Below, piece after piece: positions 27,259 through 34,960 of a stretch of 64,000 nucleotides of DNA; positions within the stretch are counted from its first letter, which is position 1; every line of letters begins with the position of its first letter. Both the position numbers and the translations under genes were made by a program. The DNA lies in assembly GCA_903823025.1 (NCBI GenBank), contig CAIJRK010000086.1:1-64000 (forward strand). The letters are read 5' to 3'. The notes beneath the pieces were generated by a model. It was not told the origin of the DNA. It saw only the letters and a list, made by a program, of their open reading frames with translations, and made no database searches. This DNA comes from an uncultured beta proteobacterium. Lineage in GTDB: Bacteria > Pseudomonadota > Gammaproteobacteria > Burkholderiales > Burkholderiaceae_C.

Positions 27259-28245
27259 TTAGAGCAAGTGAGCCACGCCCGCCTGCTCGTCTTGCAACTC
27301 TTTCAAAGTCTTGTTGATGCATTCCTGGCTGAACGCATCAATAGGCAAGTCTTGAACAACGGTGTATTCGCCACCTTCGCACGTCACGGCGAAACCGAAC
27401 ACGGTGTCTTCAGGAATGCCGTATTGGCCGTCTGAAGGAATGCCCATCGTGACCCATTTGCCGTTGGTGCCCAGCGCCCAATCGTGCATGTGGTCAATGG
27501 CAGCATTGGCAGCAGAAGCCGCCGACGACACACCACGGGCGGCAATGATGGCCGCACCACGCTTGCCAACGGTAGGCAAGAATGTGTTGGCATTCCAGTC
27601 CTGGTCGTTGATCATGTCTTTGACGCTGGCCCCATTGATGGTGGCAAAGCGGTAATCAGCATACATTGTGGGTGAATGGTTGCCCCATACGGTCAATTTT
27701 TCAATGTCAGCCACGGCTTTGCCGGTCTTGGTTGCAATTTGGCTCAAGGCACGGTTGTGATCCAGACGCAGCATGGCGGTGAAGTTTTTACGTGGCAAAT
27801 CTGGTGCGCTCTTCATGGCAATGTAGGCGTTGGTGTTTGCGGGGTTACCGACCACAAGGACCTTGACATTGCGACTGGCCACCGCGTTGAGTGCCTTGCC
27901 TTGCGCTGTGAAAATTTCAGCGTTGACGGCCAGCAATTCAGCGCGTTCCATGCCGGGACCACGCGGACGTGAGCCGATCAACAAGGCGTAATCAGCATCT
28001 TTGAAAGCCGTCATGGGGTCGCCGTGGGCTTCCATGCCAACCAGCAGCGGGAAAGCACAATCTTGCAACTCCATCATCACGCCTTGCAGCGCTTGTTGAG
28101 GTTTCTCAAAAGGGACCTCCAGCAGCTGCAGAATCACGGGTTGGTCTTTGCCCAGCATTTCGCCGGAGGCGATGCGAAACAGAATTGCGTAACCAATTTG
28201 ACCTGCGGCGCCGGTGACGGCAACGCGGACGGGTTTTTTGCTCAT
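27259..28245 (-). CDS. mdh: Malate dehydrogenase
   Basis: This is a 328-residue NAD-dependent enzyme that oxidises malate to oxaloacetate in the TCA cycle. It shows the N-terminal dinucleotide motif [19 protein letters not shown], the substrate-binding arginines in [25 protein letters not shown], and the catalytic histidine in [16 protein letters not shown] 28245 is chosen because TGGAG precedes it and the 16 extra upstream residues are not conserved. It diverges from gntR, and its promoter abuts a palindrome that may be the GntR operator. Confidence 0.97.
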   Translation of the reverse strand: MSKKPVRVAVTGAAGQIGYAILFRIASGEMLGKDQPVILQLLEVPFEKPQQALQGVMMELQDCAFPLLVGMEAHGDPMTAFKDADYALLIGSRPRGPGMERAELLAVNAEIFTAQGKALNAVASRNVKVLVVGNPANTNAYIAMKSAPDLPRKNFTAMLRLDHNRALSQIATKTGKAVADIEKLTVWGNHSPTMYADYRFATINGASVKDMINDQDWNANTFLPTVGKRGAAIIAARGVSSAASAANAAIDHMHDWALGTNGKWVTMGIPSDGQYGIPEDTVFGFAVTCEGGEYTVVQDLPIDAFSQECINKTLKELQDEQAGVAHLL

Positions 28246-28325
28246 GGTAAGAACTCCAGAAGTGTTGTGAAACGAGTGCGGAGGGGCGCCCAAACAGTGG
28301 CTTGAACACCCGCTATTGCTCTAGA

Positions 28326-28355
28326 AGTTTACTCTGGAAAACTCTGCTCCGTCAA
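28326..28355 (-). promoter_or_regulatory. Probable sigma-70 promoter of mdh
   Basis: On the minus strand TTGACG (28350-28355) and TAAACT (28326-28331) are separated by 18 bp, about 80 bp before the mdh start. The -35 box lies 12 bp from the palindrome at 28367-28378. Confidence 0.5.
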
Positions 28356-28356
28356 C

Positions 28357-28384
28357 TTGTCTTATGTCTTATATAAGATATGAT
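28357..28384 (+). promoter_or_regulatory. Probable promoter of gntR with embedded operator
   Basis: TTGTCT and TATGAT are separated by 16 bp, 39 bp before the gntR start. The palindrome TCTTATATAAGA fills most of the spacer, so a protein bound there would block RNA polymerase. Confidence 0.5.
28367..28378. promoter_or_regulatory. Perfect 12-bp palindrome, candidate GntR operator
   Basis: TCTTATATAAGA is a perfect inverted repeat between divergent mdh and gntR. A second partial half-site, TCTTATG, lies directly to its left (28361-28366 region). Its position in the gntR promoter and just upstream of the mdh promoter fits autoregulation and joint control, which is inference. Confidence 0.55.
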
Positions 28385-28422
28385 TCAGATTGTTCCCAAG
28401 CCTTGCACGGGACTGACTACCA

Positions 28423-29181
28423 ATGTCTAAAATGCCCATCCCCCCCCCTGAAAATGCCCCTGCATTCAGTCCGCTGTATCAACAAATTAAAGGTTTGATT
28501 CTGAATAGTCTGCGCTTGGGTGAGTGGAAACCGGGCGAAGGCATTCCCAGCGAGATGGAACTGGCTGCGCGTTTTCGCGTCAGCCAGGGCACAGTGCGTA
28601 AAGCCATTGATGCGCTCGCTGGCGACAATCTGCTGGTGCGCCGACAGGGCAAAGGCACTTTTGTTGCCACACATGCAGCGCAGTATGTGCAATTTCGTTT
28701 TTTGAAGCTTGTTCCCGATAGCGGCACACCCGGCAGTGAAGGCCCCGCCCAACGCGATATTGTTGAGTGCCGCCGCGCCCGCGCCAGCGCCGACGTTGCC
28801 CGCGCGCTGGCCCTGCGAACAGGCGATGCAGTCCTGCAAGTGCGCCGCGTTTTGAGTTTTACAGGCACCCCCACCATCCTTGAAGACATATGGCTCCCTG
28901 CGGCTCCTTTTAAAGGACTAACCGCTGAGAAGTTAAGTAACTACCACGGCCCGATGTACGCTTTATTTGAAACCGAATTTAATATGCGGATGCTTCGTGC
29001 CGATGAAAAAATTCGCGCTGAACCCGCTATTGATGGCCGCGAATTACTACTTAAAATTCCACAAGGAACACCCTTGCTAAGTGTCGAGCGCATCTCCTAC
29101 ACCTACAAGGACGTTCCCATGGAATTGCGACGCGGTTACTACCGCACAGACACCCACCACTATCACAACACCCTGAGTTGA
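28423..29181 (+). CDS. GntR-family transcriptional regulator (HutC/UTRA type)
   Basis: This is a 252-residue repressor-type protein. An N-terminal winged-helix domain contains YQQIKGLILNSLRLGEWKPG, IPSEMELAARFRVSQGTVRK and RRQGKGTFVA. A C-terminal UTRA-like ligand domain contains SFTGTPTILEDIWLP and LLSVERISYTYKDVPMELRR. It lies between mdh and sdhCDAB-gltA, so control of TCA-cycle genes in response to an organic acid is plausible but not shown. A palindrome in its own promoter suggests autoregulation. The DUF2256 gene follows 4 bp later. Confidence 0.9.
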   Translation: MSKMPIPPPENAPAFSPLYQQIKGLILNSLRLGEWKPGEGIPSEMELAARFRVSQGTVRKAIDALAGDNLLVRRQGKGTFVATHAAQYVQFRFLKLVPDSGTPGSEGPAQRDIVECRRARASADVARALALRTGDAVLQVRRVLSFTGTPTILEDIWLPAAPFKGLTAEKLSNYHGPMYALFETEFNMRMLRADEKIRAEPAIDGRELLLKIPQGTPLLSVERISYTYKDVPMELRRGYYRTDTHHYHNTLS

Positions 29182-29185
29182 GCCC

Positions 29186-29380
29186 ATGGGATTCAAAGGC
29201 AATAAATCCGACTTGCCGCAGAAAATCTGCGTGACTTGTAATCGAGCGATGACGTGGCGGAAAAAATGGGAAAAGAATTGGGATGAAGTGAAATTTTGTT
29301 CGCAAGCTTGCCGTTCCGGAAAGCCCGCAAAGCCGAGATCTGTACCGCCTATCTTCCGAGATAAAGAAAACAGTGCGTAA
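29186..29380 (+). CDS. DUF2256 small zinc-ribbon-like protein
   Basis: This is a 64-residue basic protein. It matches DUF2256 in the core KICVTCNRAMTWRKKWEKNW and the following EVKFCSQACR. The CxxC and CxxxC pairs probably bind one zinc. The function is unknown. Relatives often sit beside photolyase or cryptochrome genes, whereas here it follows gntR by 4 bp, so it is probably cotranscribed with it. A 404-bp gene-free stretch with strong RNA-fold potential follows. Confidence 0.88.
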   Translation: MGFKGNKSDLPQKICVTCNRAMTWRKKWEKNWDEVKFCSQACRSGKPAKPRSVPPIFRDKENSA

Positions 29381-29410
29381 TGTTACAGAAAGTTCAGCAC
29401 TGTAATTTAA

Positions 29411-29567
29411 GTAGCGTCAATTGCCCTGTCCTAAAGGACGGGGCTTGTGAAGCGAAAGCGTTACAGGCCAGATTGACTAAAGACAGCAGTCAGGCTATTG
29501 GGTTAGTCGCCGCTACGTGAGTAACAGGTCATGAAGGAGACGCACATAGTCATCTAAAACTAACGCC
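29411..29567 (+). ncRNA. Candidate structured RNA with no adjacent protein partner
   Basis: Two adjacent folded domains can be drawn by eye. Domain 1 (29416-29477) is a three-way junction. GTCAAT/ATTGAC closes it. Hairpin A pairs GCCCTGTCC with GGACGGGGC around TAAA. Hairpin B pairs TGTGA with TTACA and ends in GC-GAAA-GC, a GNRA loop. Domain 2 pairs GGC (29493-29495) and GTTAGT (29502-29507) with ACTAAC-GCC (29559-29567), enclosing CTACGTG/CACATAG (29513-29519, 29543-29549). It somewhat resembles mobile-element guide RNAs of the HEARO/omega class or an IS605-type end, but no IscB or TnpB gene is adjacent. The strand is assigned from the GNRA loop and the fold. A riboregulator for sdh is an alternative. 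Confidence 0.55.
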
Positions 29568-29592
29568 AGTTTGAAACTCCCCCTTCAGGGGA

Positions 29593-29639
29593 ATGGAGTT
29601 TATTTGGGAGCGGGGCAACCTCTCCCAAATAAACTCCAT
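29593..29639. repeat. Perfect 18-bp inverted repeat (long hairpin) upstream of sdhC
   Basis: The arm ATGGAGTTTATTTGGGAG (29593-29610) and its exact complement at 29622-29639 flank an 11-nt loop. The left arm also contains GGAGTTT, which can pair instead with AAACTCC at 29574-29580, giving a smaller hairpin around a C4/G4 pairing. No T-run follows, so it is not a standard terminator. It may be the 3' end of the structured RNA next to it, an element end, or a switch in the leader of the sdh operon. Confidence 0.75.
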
Positions 29640-29640
29640 C

Positions 29641-29784
29641 ACAGGAAGTATGAATTGAGAGATAACAAAAAATTTTTAGTCTATGACCCTGCAGCGTCAG
29701 ATTGATGCTGCATTGCAATAGAATTTCGCCGTAACCGGTTTTTGCTAGTTACCAAGCAGTTACACAAAACATAGAAAGCAAAAT
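29641..29784 (+). promoter_or_regulatory. AT-rich leader of sdhC with short repeats
   Basis: This stretch probably holds the sdh promoter, but I see no convincing -35/-10 pair. TAGAAT at 29719-29724 is the best -10 candidate. It has an inverted repeat GCAGC/GCTGC (29691-29711) and two direct copies of AGTTAC 11 bp apart (29747-29752, 29758-29763). The first of these also pairs with GTAAC at 29731-29735. These could be protein sites. No strong ribosome-binding site precedes ATG 29785 beyond AGAAAG. Confidence 0.3.
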
Positions 29785-30231
29785 ATGTCCGAATCAGCGA
29801 CAAACACAGCGAAAAAACGTCCGGAATTTCGCAACATCAACGCCTTCTCAGACCTGCCTAGTTACCGATTACCCATTGCAGGTATCGTGTCAATTCTGCA
29901 TCGCGTCAGCGGAGCCATCATGTTTTTTCTCATGCCATTCATCATATGGATGTTTGACAGTTCTATTTCCTCAGAAATTTCTTTTGCCAAATTTAAAGCG
30001 GCTTTCAACACCGGCATGTTGCATGTGCCTGGCTTCATTTGGACGCTGGTTGCCTTAGCACTCATTTGGGCCTACCTGCATCACTTTATTGCTGGCGTTC
30101 GCCATCTCTGGATGGACACCCACCACGATGCAGTCAGTAAAGAGTTTGGTCAATCATCGGCCACTTTCACGCTGGTTGTCAGCATCGGCCTGACCATCGT
30201 ACTTGGCGCCAAGCTGTTTGGTCTCTACTAA
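29785..30231 (+). CDS. sdhC: Succinate dehydrogenase cytochrome b556 subunit
   Basis: This is a 148-residue inner-membrane anchor with three hydrophobic helices. LPIAGIVSILHRVSGAIMFF is the quinone-site helix start, and the histidine in YLHHFIAGVRHLWMD aligns with the haem b ligand of E. coli SdhC. With SdhD it holds the SdhAB catalytic pair and passes electrons to ubiquinone. It is the first gene of sdhCDAB-sdhE-gltA. Confidence 0.95.
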   Translation: MSESATNTAKKRPEFRNINAFSDLPSYRLPIAGIVSILHRVSGAIMFFLMPFIIWMFDSSISSEISFAKFKAAFNTGMLHVPGFIWTLVALALIWAYLHHFIAGVRHLWMDTHHDAVSKEFGQSSATFTLVVSIGLTIVLGAKLFGLY

Positions 30232-30246
30232 TTAAAGGAACACACC

Positions 30247-30612
30247 ATGTCTGTTAACTACGGCTCCAAACGTATCGTTGTCGGCGCTCACTACGGCATC
30301 CGCGACTGGCTCGGTCAACGCGTCACCGCGACGCTGATGGCCCTTTTCACACTGCTGGTTCTAGCGCAAGTCATCTTCAGCAAAGGCCCTATCGGCTACG
30401 ACCAATGGGCGGGCATTTTCTCCTCGCAATGGATGAAGGCCTTGACCTTTGCCGTCATCATCGCTTTGCTCTACCACGTATGGCTCGGGATGCGCGACAT
30501 CTGGATGGATTACATCAAACCGGTCGGTCTGCGTCTCGCCCTGCAAGTTTTTACCATTGTCTGGCTTGTAGCCTGCGCGGGCTGGGGCATTCAAGTCCTC
30601 TGGCGCCTATAA
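30247..30612 (+). CDS. sdhD: Succinate dehydrogenase hydrophobic membrane anchor
   Basis: This is a 121-residue protein with three membrane helices. The haem-ligand region is LLYHVWLGMRDIWMDYIKP, in which the histidine and the Asp-Tyr pair correspond to E. coli SdhD haem and quinone-site residues. GAHYGIRDWLGQRVTA marks the N-terminal end. It lies 15 bp after sdhC with an AAAGGA ribosome site. Confidence 0.95.
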   Translation: MSVNYGSKRIVVGAHYGIRDWLGQRVTATLMALFTLLVLAQVIFSKGPIGYDQWAGIFSSQWMKALTFAVIIALLYHVWLGMRDIWMDYIKPVGLRLALQVFTIVWLVACAGWGIQVLWRL

Positions 30613-30680
30613 AACCTCTGAACAAGACCTTTTATAGACCCCTTTGACCGCACCTGACAACCAAGATTGAATAGAAAATC

Positions 30681-32477
30681 ATGACAGCTACTTCCAAACT
30701 CCCCAAGCGCAAATTTGACGTCGTCATTATTGGCGCGGGCGGCTCCGGTATGCGCGCTTCGCTACAACTGGCCCGCGCGGGCCTGAATGTGGCCGTGCTC
30801 TCCAAAGTGTTTCCTACGCGCTCACATACCGTGGCAGCGCAAGGCGGTATCGGCGCCTCCCTTGGCAACATGGCCGAAGACAACTGGCACTACCACTTTT
30901 ACGATACCGTCAAAGGCTCCGACTGGCTCGGCGACCAAGACGCTATTGAATACATGTGCCGCGAAGCCCCCAAGGTCGTTTATGACCTCGAACACATGGG
31001 AATGCCCTTTGACCGCAATGCTGACGGCACCATTTACCAACGTCCCTTTGGTGGACACACCGCCAACTACGGCGAGAAACCTGTCCAGCGTGCTTGTGCC
31101 GCCGCTGACCGCACGGGGCACGCCATGTTGCACACGCTATACCAACAAAACGTCAAGGAAAAAACAAGTTTCTTCGTTGAATGGTTAGCCATGGATCTGA
31201 TCCGTGATGCGGATGGCGACGTCATCGGCGTCACGGCACTGGAAATGGAAACCGGTGACGTGCATATTTTTGAAGCTAAAACGACCTTGCTCGCGACAGG
31301 CGGCGCCGGTCGAATTTTTGCAGCCTCAACCAATGCCTATATCAACACCGGCGACGGTTTGGGCATGGCGGCACGCGCGGGCATTCCTTTGGAAGACATG
31401 GAGTTCTGGCAGTTTCACCCCACCGGCGTGCATGGCGCTGGCGTCTTGCTGACCGAAGGCTGTCGAGGCGAAGGTGCCATCTTGCGCAACAGCAGTGGCG
31501 AGCGTTTCATGGAGCGTTATGCGCCCGCCTACAAAGACTTGTCCCCACGCGACTATGTGTCACGCTGCATGGACCAGGAAATCAAGGAAGGCCGTGGTTG
31601 CGGTCCCAACAAGGACTACATCAACCTCGACATGACCCACTTGGGCGCCGAGACCATCATGAAGCGTCTGCCTTCCGTGTTTGAAATTGGCCATAATTTT
31701 GCCAACGTGGACATCACCAAAGAGTCCATTCCGGTGGTGCCTACCATCCATTACCAAATGGGCGGTATTCCAACCAACATTCACGGCCAAGTCGTCACGC
31801 AAGATGCCGACAACAAAAGCAAGGTCGTCAACGGTCTGTATGCCGTCGGTGAATGCTCTTGCGTCAGTGTGCACGGTGCCAACCGTCTGGGCACCAACTC
31901 CCTGCTGGATTTACTGGTTTTTGGCCGCGCGGCGGGCAACCACATTGTTGAATTCAACAAAATCAAATCAGAGCACAAGCCCTTACCCGTCGATGCCGCA
32001 GATGCCACGCTGGCCCGCATTGCACGCCTGGACAATTCGACCGGCGGCGAATATGCACAAGATGTGGCCAACGACATCCGCAGCATCATGCAGCAGCACG
32101 CGGGCGTTTTCCGCACGCAAGCCAGCATGGACGAAGGCGTCAAAAAGATCGCTGCCATGCGCGCCCGTGTTCAAGCTATCAACCTGAAAGACAAGTCCAA
32201 AATCTTTAATACAGCACGTATTGAAGCCCTGGAAGTTGAAAATCTGATTGAAGCGGCTCAAGCCACTATCGTGTCAGCCGCCGCCCGCCATGAAAGCCGT
32301 GGCGCCCATTCGGTCGATGAATACGGTGACACTCCCGCGAACCCGAACGGGCGCAACGACACCGACTGGCACAAGCACACGCTCTGGCACAGCGCCAGCA
32401 ACACCTTGACCTACAAGCCCGTACAAATGAAACCCCTGACGGTTGATTCAGTGCCGCTCACCGTGCGTAGTTTCTAA
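30681..32477 (+). CDS. sdhA: Succinate dehydrogenase flavoprotein subunit
   Basis: This is the 598-residue FAD subunit that oxidises succinate to fumarate. The dinucleotide fold is VVIIGAGGSGMRASLQLARA. The covalent-FAD histidine is H49 in RSHTVAAQGG. Active-site segments are FHPTGVHGAGVLLTEGCRGE and CSCVSVHGANRLGTNSLLD, and the C-terminal capping region is intact. It works with SdhB on the cytoplasmic face. The neighbouring sdhE would attach the FAD. Confidence 0.97.
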   Translation: MTATSKLPKRKFDVVIIGAGGSGMRASLQLARAGLNVAVLSKVFPTRSHTVAAQGGIGASLGNMAEDNWHYHFYDTVKGSDWLGDQDAIEYMCREAPKVVYDLEHMGMPFDRNADGTIYQRPFGGHTANYGEKPVQRACAAADRTGHAMLHTLYQQNVKEKTSFFVEWLAMDLIRDADGDVIGVTALEMETGDVHIFEAKTTLLATGGAGRIFAASTNAYINTGDGLGMAARAGIPLEDMEFWQFHPTGVHGAGVLLTEGCRGEGAILRNSSGERFMERYAPAYKDLSPRDYVSRCMDQEIKEGRGCGPNKDYINLDMTHLGAETIMKRLPSVFEIGHNFANVDITKESIPVVPTIHYQMGGIPTNIHGQVVTQDADNKSKVVNGLYAVGECSCVSVHGANRLGTNSLLDLLVFGRAAGNHIVEFNKIKSEHKPLPVDAADATLARIARLDNSTGGEYAQDVANDIRSIMQQHAGVFRTQASMDEGVKKIAAMRARVQAINLKDKSKIFNTARIEALEVENLIEAAQATIVSAAARHESRGAHSVDEYGDTPANPNGRNDTDWHKHTLWHSASNTLTYKPVQMKPLTVDSVPLTVRSF

Positions 32478-32509
32478 GTCAACGTCAACAAGAACAGCGA
32501 GAACACACC

Positions 32510-33214
32510 ATGTCTAAACGCACATTCCAGATTTACCGCTACGACCCGGATACTGACGCCAAGCCCTACATGCAAACTATCGAGGTAGAACTTGACGGTA
32601 GCGAACGCATGTTGTTGGATGCTTTGATGAAACTCAAGGCGCAAGACCCAAGCTTCAGCTTCAGGCGTTCATGCCGCGAAGGCGTTTGCGGCTCGGACGC
32701 CATGAACATTAATGGCAAAAACGGTTTGGCCTGCCTGACCAATATGCTCACATTAAAGGGCGATATCATTTTGAAGCCGCTGCCAGGCTTGCCTGTGATT
32801 CGCGACTTGATCGTGGATATGACGCAATTCTTCAAACAGTACAACTCCATCAAGCCCTACTTGATCAACGAGAACGTGCCCCCAGAAAAAGAGCGGCTGC
32901 AAAGTCCCGAAGAGCGCGAAGAACTCAACGGCCTGTACGAGTGCATTTTGTGCGCGAGCTGCTCGACATCCTGTCCTAGTTTTTGGTGGAACCCCGACAA
33001 GTTCGTCGGCCCGGCGGGTCTGTTACAGGCCTACCGTTTTATCGCCGACAGCCGCGATGAAGCCACCGGTGAACGCCTTGACAACCTGGAAGATCCGTAC
33101 CGCCTGTTCCGCTGCCACACCATCATGAATTGCGTTGATGTTTGCCCCAAGGGTCTTAATCCGACCAAGGCCATTGGCAAGATCAAGGAAATGATGGTCA
33201 TGCGCACAATCTAA
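32510..33214 (+). CDS. sdhB: Succinate dehydrogenase iron-sulfur subunit
   Basis: This is a 234-residue subunit with all three clusters. Ligands for [2Fe-2S] lie in SCREGVCGSDAMNINGKNG and the following LAC. Those for [4Fe-4S] lie in CILCASCSTSCP, and those for [3Fe-4S] in CHTIMNCVDVCPKG. It carries electrons from SdhA to the quinone site. It lies 32 bp after sdhA and 6 bp before sdhE. Confidence 0.97.
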   Translation: MSKRTFQIYRYDPDTDAKPYMQTIEVELDGSERMLLDALMKLKAQDPSFSFRRSCREGVCGSDAMNINGKNGLACLTNMLTLKGDIILKPLPGLPVIRDLIVDMTQFFKQYNSIKPYLINENVPPEKERLQSPEEREELNGLYECILCASCSTSCPSFWWNPDKFVGPAGLLQAYRFIADSRDEATGERLDNLEDPYRLFRCHTIMNCVDVCPKGLNPTKAIGKIKEMMVMRTI

Positions 33215-33220
33215 TCAAGC

Positions 33221-33520
33221 ATGGAAACCCGCGTTATGGCTCCTGCCGATGAATTGATTGACGAGCGATCGCTAAGCAAGCTGAAATGGCGTTGCCGGCG
33301 CGGTCTGCTGGAAAACGATATTTTTATCGAACGCTTCTTCCAGCGTTTTGAACCGGTTTTGACTGTCAAGCAGTCGCAAGGTCTGATTGCTTTAATGGAT
33401 TTAAGCGACCCTGATCTTCTGGATTTGCACCTGGCCCGCAAAACGCTGGCGCAAGTGGATATCAATCTGGATCGAGATGATGTCCGTGAAGTTTTAATTA
33501 TGTTGAGACAACCTCGTTGA
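33221..33520 (+). CDS. sdhE: FAD assembly factor SdhE
   Basis: This is a 99-residue helical protein of the SdhE/Sdh5 family that promotes covalent FAD attachment to SdhA. The family hallmark RGxxE reads as RRGLLENDIFIERFF here, near residues 26-40. The ORF start at 33221 gives about ten residues before the core, and a shorter form from Met 6 (33236) is possible. It lies between sdhB and gltA in the same operon. Confidence 0.93.
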   Translation: METRVMAPADELIDERSLSKLKWRCRRGLLENDIFIERFFQRFEPVLTVKQSQGLIALMDLSDPDLLDLHLARKTLAQVDINLDRDDVREVLIMLRQPR

Positions 33521-33530
33521 AAGGTAACGA

Positions 33531-34841
33531 ATGAAATTAGCTGAAAACAAAGCCACCCTAACGTACAACAATGGCGCGTCGAGCATCGACCTGCCGGTTT
33601 ACCAAGGCAACATCGGCCCTGACGTGATTGACATCCGAAAGCTGTATGCACAGACCGGCATGTTTACTTACGACCCAGGCTTTTTGTCCACAGCATCGTG
33701 TCAATCATCCATTACTTATATTGACGGCGACAAAGGCGAATTGCTTTATCGGGGTTACCCCATTGAACAATTAGCCACCAACTGTGACTTCCTTGAAACC
33801 TGCCATCTGCTGCTCTACGGTGACCTGCCTGATGCCGCCGGAAAAATTGAATTTTCCGAACGCGTCACCCATCACACGATGGTGCATGAGCAGATGCAGT
33901 TTTTCCTGCGTGGTTTCCGCCGCGATGCACATCCCATGGCGATACTGACGGGTTTGGTGGGCGCTTTGTCGGCCTTCTACCACGACAGCACGGACATTAA
34001 TAACCCAGCACATCGCGATATTTCGGCTATTCGGTTGATTGCCAAAATGCCAACCCTGGTTGCCATGGCGTACAAGTACAACGCAGGTCAGCCTTACATG
34101 TACCCCAAGAACAACTTGAGTTACGCGGGCAACTTTTTGCACATGATGTTCGCTACACCGTGCGAAGAATATGTTGTAAACCCTGTGATTGAACGGGCGT
34201 TGGATCGCATTCTTGTTCTGCACGCTGACCACGAACAAAACGCGTCCACATCGACCGTTCGTTTGTGCGGCAGTTCCGGCACTAACCCGTTTGCTGCAAT
34301 TGCAGCTGGCGTGGCCTGCCTGTGGGGTCCGGCACATGGCGGCGCCAACGAAGCTTGCCTGAATATGCTCGAAGGCATCATGAAAAATGGTGGCATTGAG
34401 ACAGTCGGCGAGTTCATGGAACAAGTCAAGGACAAGAATTCCGGTGTCAAGTTGATGGGCTTTGGTCACCGGGTTTATAAAAACTACGACCCACGCGCCA
34501 AGCTCATGCAAGAAACCTGCAAAGAAGTTCTGGCTGAACTCGGCCTTGAAAACGATCCTTTGTTCAAACTGGCCATGGCCCTGGAAAAGATTGCACTGGA
34601 AGATGACTATTTCGTCTCGCGCAAGCTTTACCCCAATGTTGACTTCTACTCCGGCATTGTGCAGCGCGCCATTGGCATTCCGGTTGAACTGTTCACTGCT
34701 GTTTTTGCTTCAGCCCGCACAGTCGGCTGGATGGCTCAACTGAACGAAATGATTAGCGATCCCGAGTACAAAATTGGCCGTCCACGCCAACTGTTCACGG
34801 GCGAAACACGTCGCGACGTGCCGCCTATGTCTGACCGTTAA
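33531..34841 (+). CDS. gltA: Citrate synthase
   Basis: This is a 436-residue type II (hexameric-type) citrate synthase that condenses oxaloacetate with acetyl-CoA. Catalytic segments are [50 protein letters not shown] and the Asp region [15 protein letters not shown]. The start follows AAAGGTAACGA, 10 bp after sdhE. A strong hairpin terminator lies 23 bp after the stop and closes the sdhCDAB-sdhE-gltA operon. Confidence 0.97.
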   Translation: MKLAENKATLTYNNGASSIDLPVYQGNIGPDVIDIRKLYAQTGMFTYDPGFLSTASCQSSITYIDGDKGELLYRGYPIEQLATNCDFLETCHLLLYGDLPDAAGKIEFSERVTHHTMVHEQMQFFLRGFRRDAHPMAILTGLVGALSAFYHDSTDINNPAHRDISAIRLIAKMPTLVAMAYKYNAGQPYMYPKNNLSYAGNFLHMMFATPCEEYVVNPVIERALDRILVLHADHEQNASTSTVRLCGSSGTNPFAAIAAGVACLWGPAHGGANEACLNMLEGIMKNGGIETVGEFMEQVKDKNSGVKLMGFGHRVYKNYDPRAKLMQETCKEVLAELGLENDPLFKLAMALEKIALEDDYFVSRKLYPNVDFYSGIVQRAIGIPVELFTAVFASARTVGWMAQLNEMISDPEYKIGRPRQLFTGETRRDVPPMSDR

Positions 34842-34863
34842 TCACAGTCATAACAGCGCCTTG

Positions 34864-34899
34864 AAAACGCCCGCCGATGGCAACACCGGCGGGCGTTTT
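34864..34899 (+). terminator. Intrinsic terminator after gltA
   Basis: AAAACGCCCGCCG and CGGCGGGCGTTTT form a perfect 13-bp stem around a 10-nt loop, with the T-run on the plus strand inside the stem end. The flanking A4/T4 makes it usable on both strands. Confidence 0.9.
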
Positions 34900-34960
34900 A
34901 CTTGGAAAGCAGGGTCTTCACAACGCGGCATAAAATTGAGAATTGCCAAGGAAAAATCAT

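Noticed and set aside
29593..29639. Reading the 18-bp hairpin as a plain terminator of the gntR-DUF2256 unit
   Set aside because: No T-run follows either arm, and it lies more than 200 bp past the stop.
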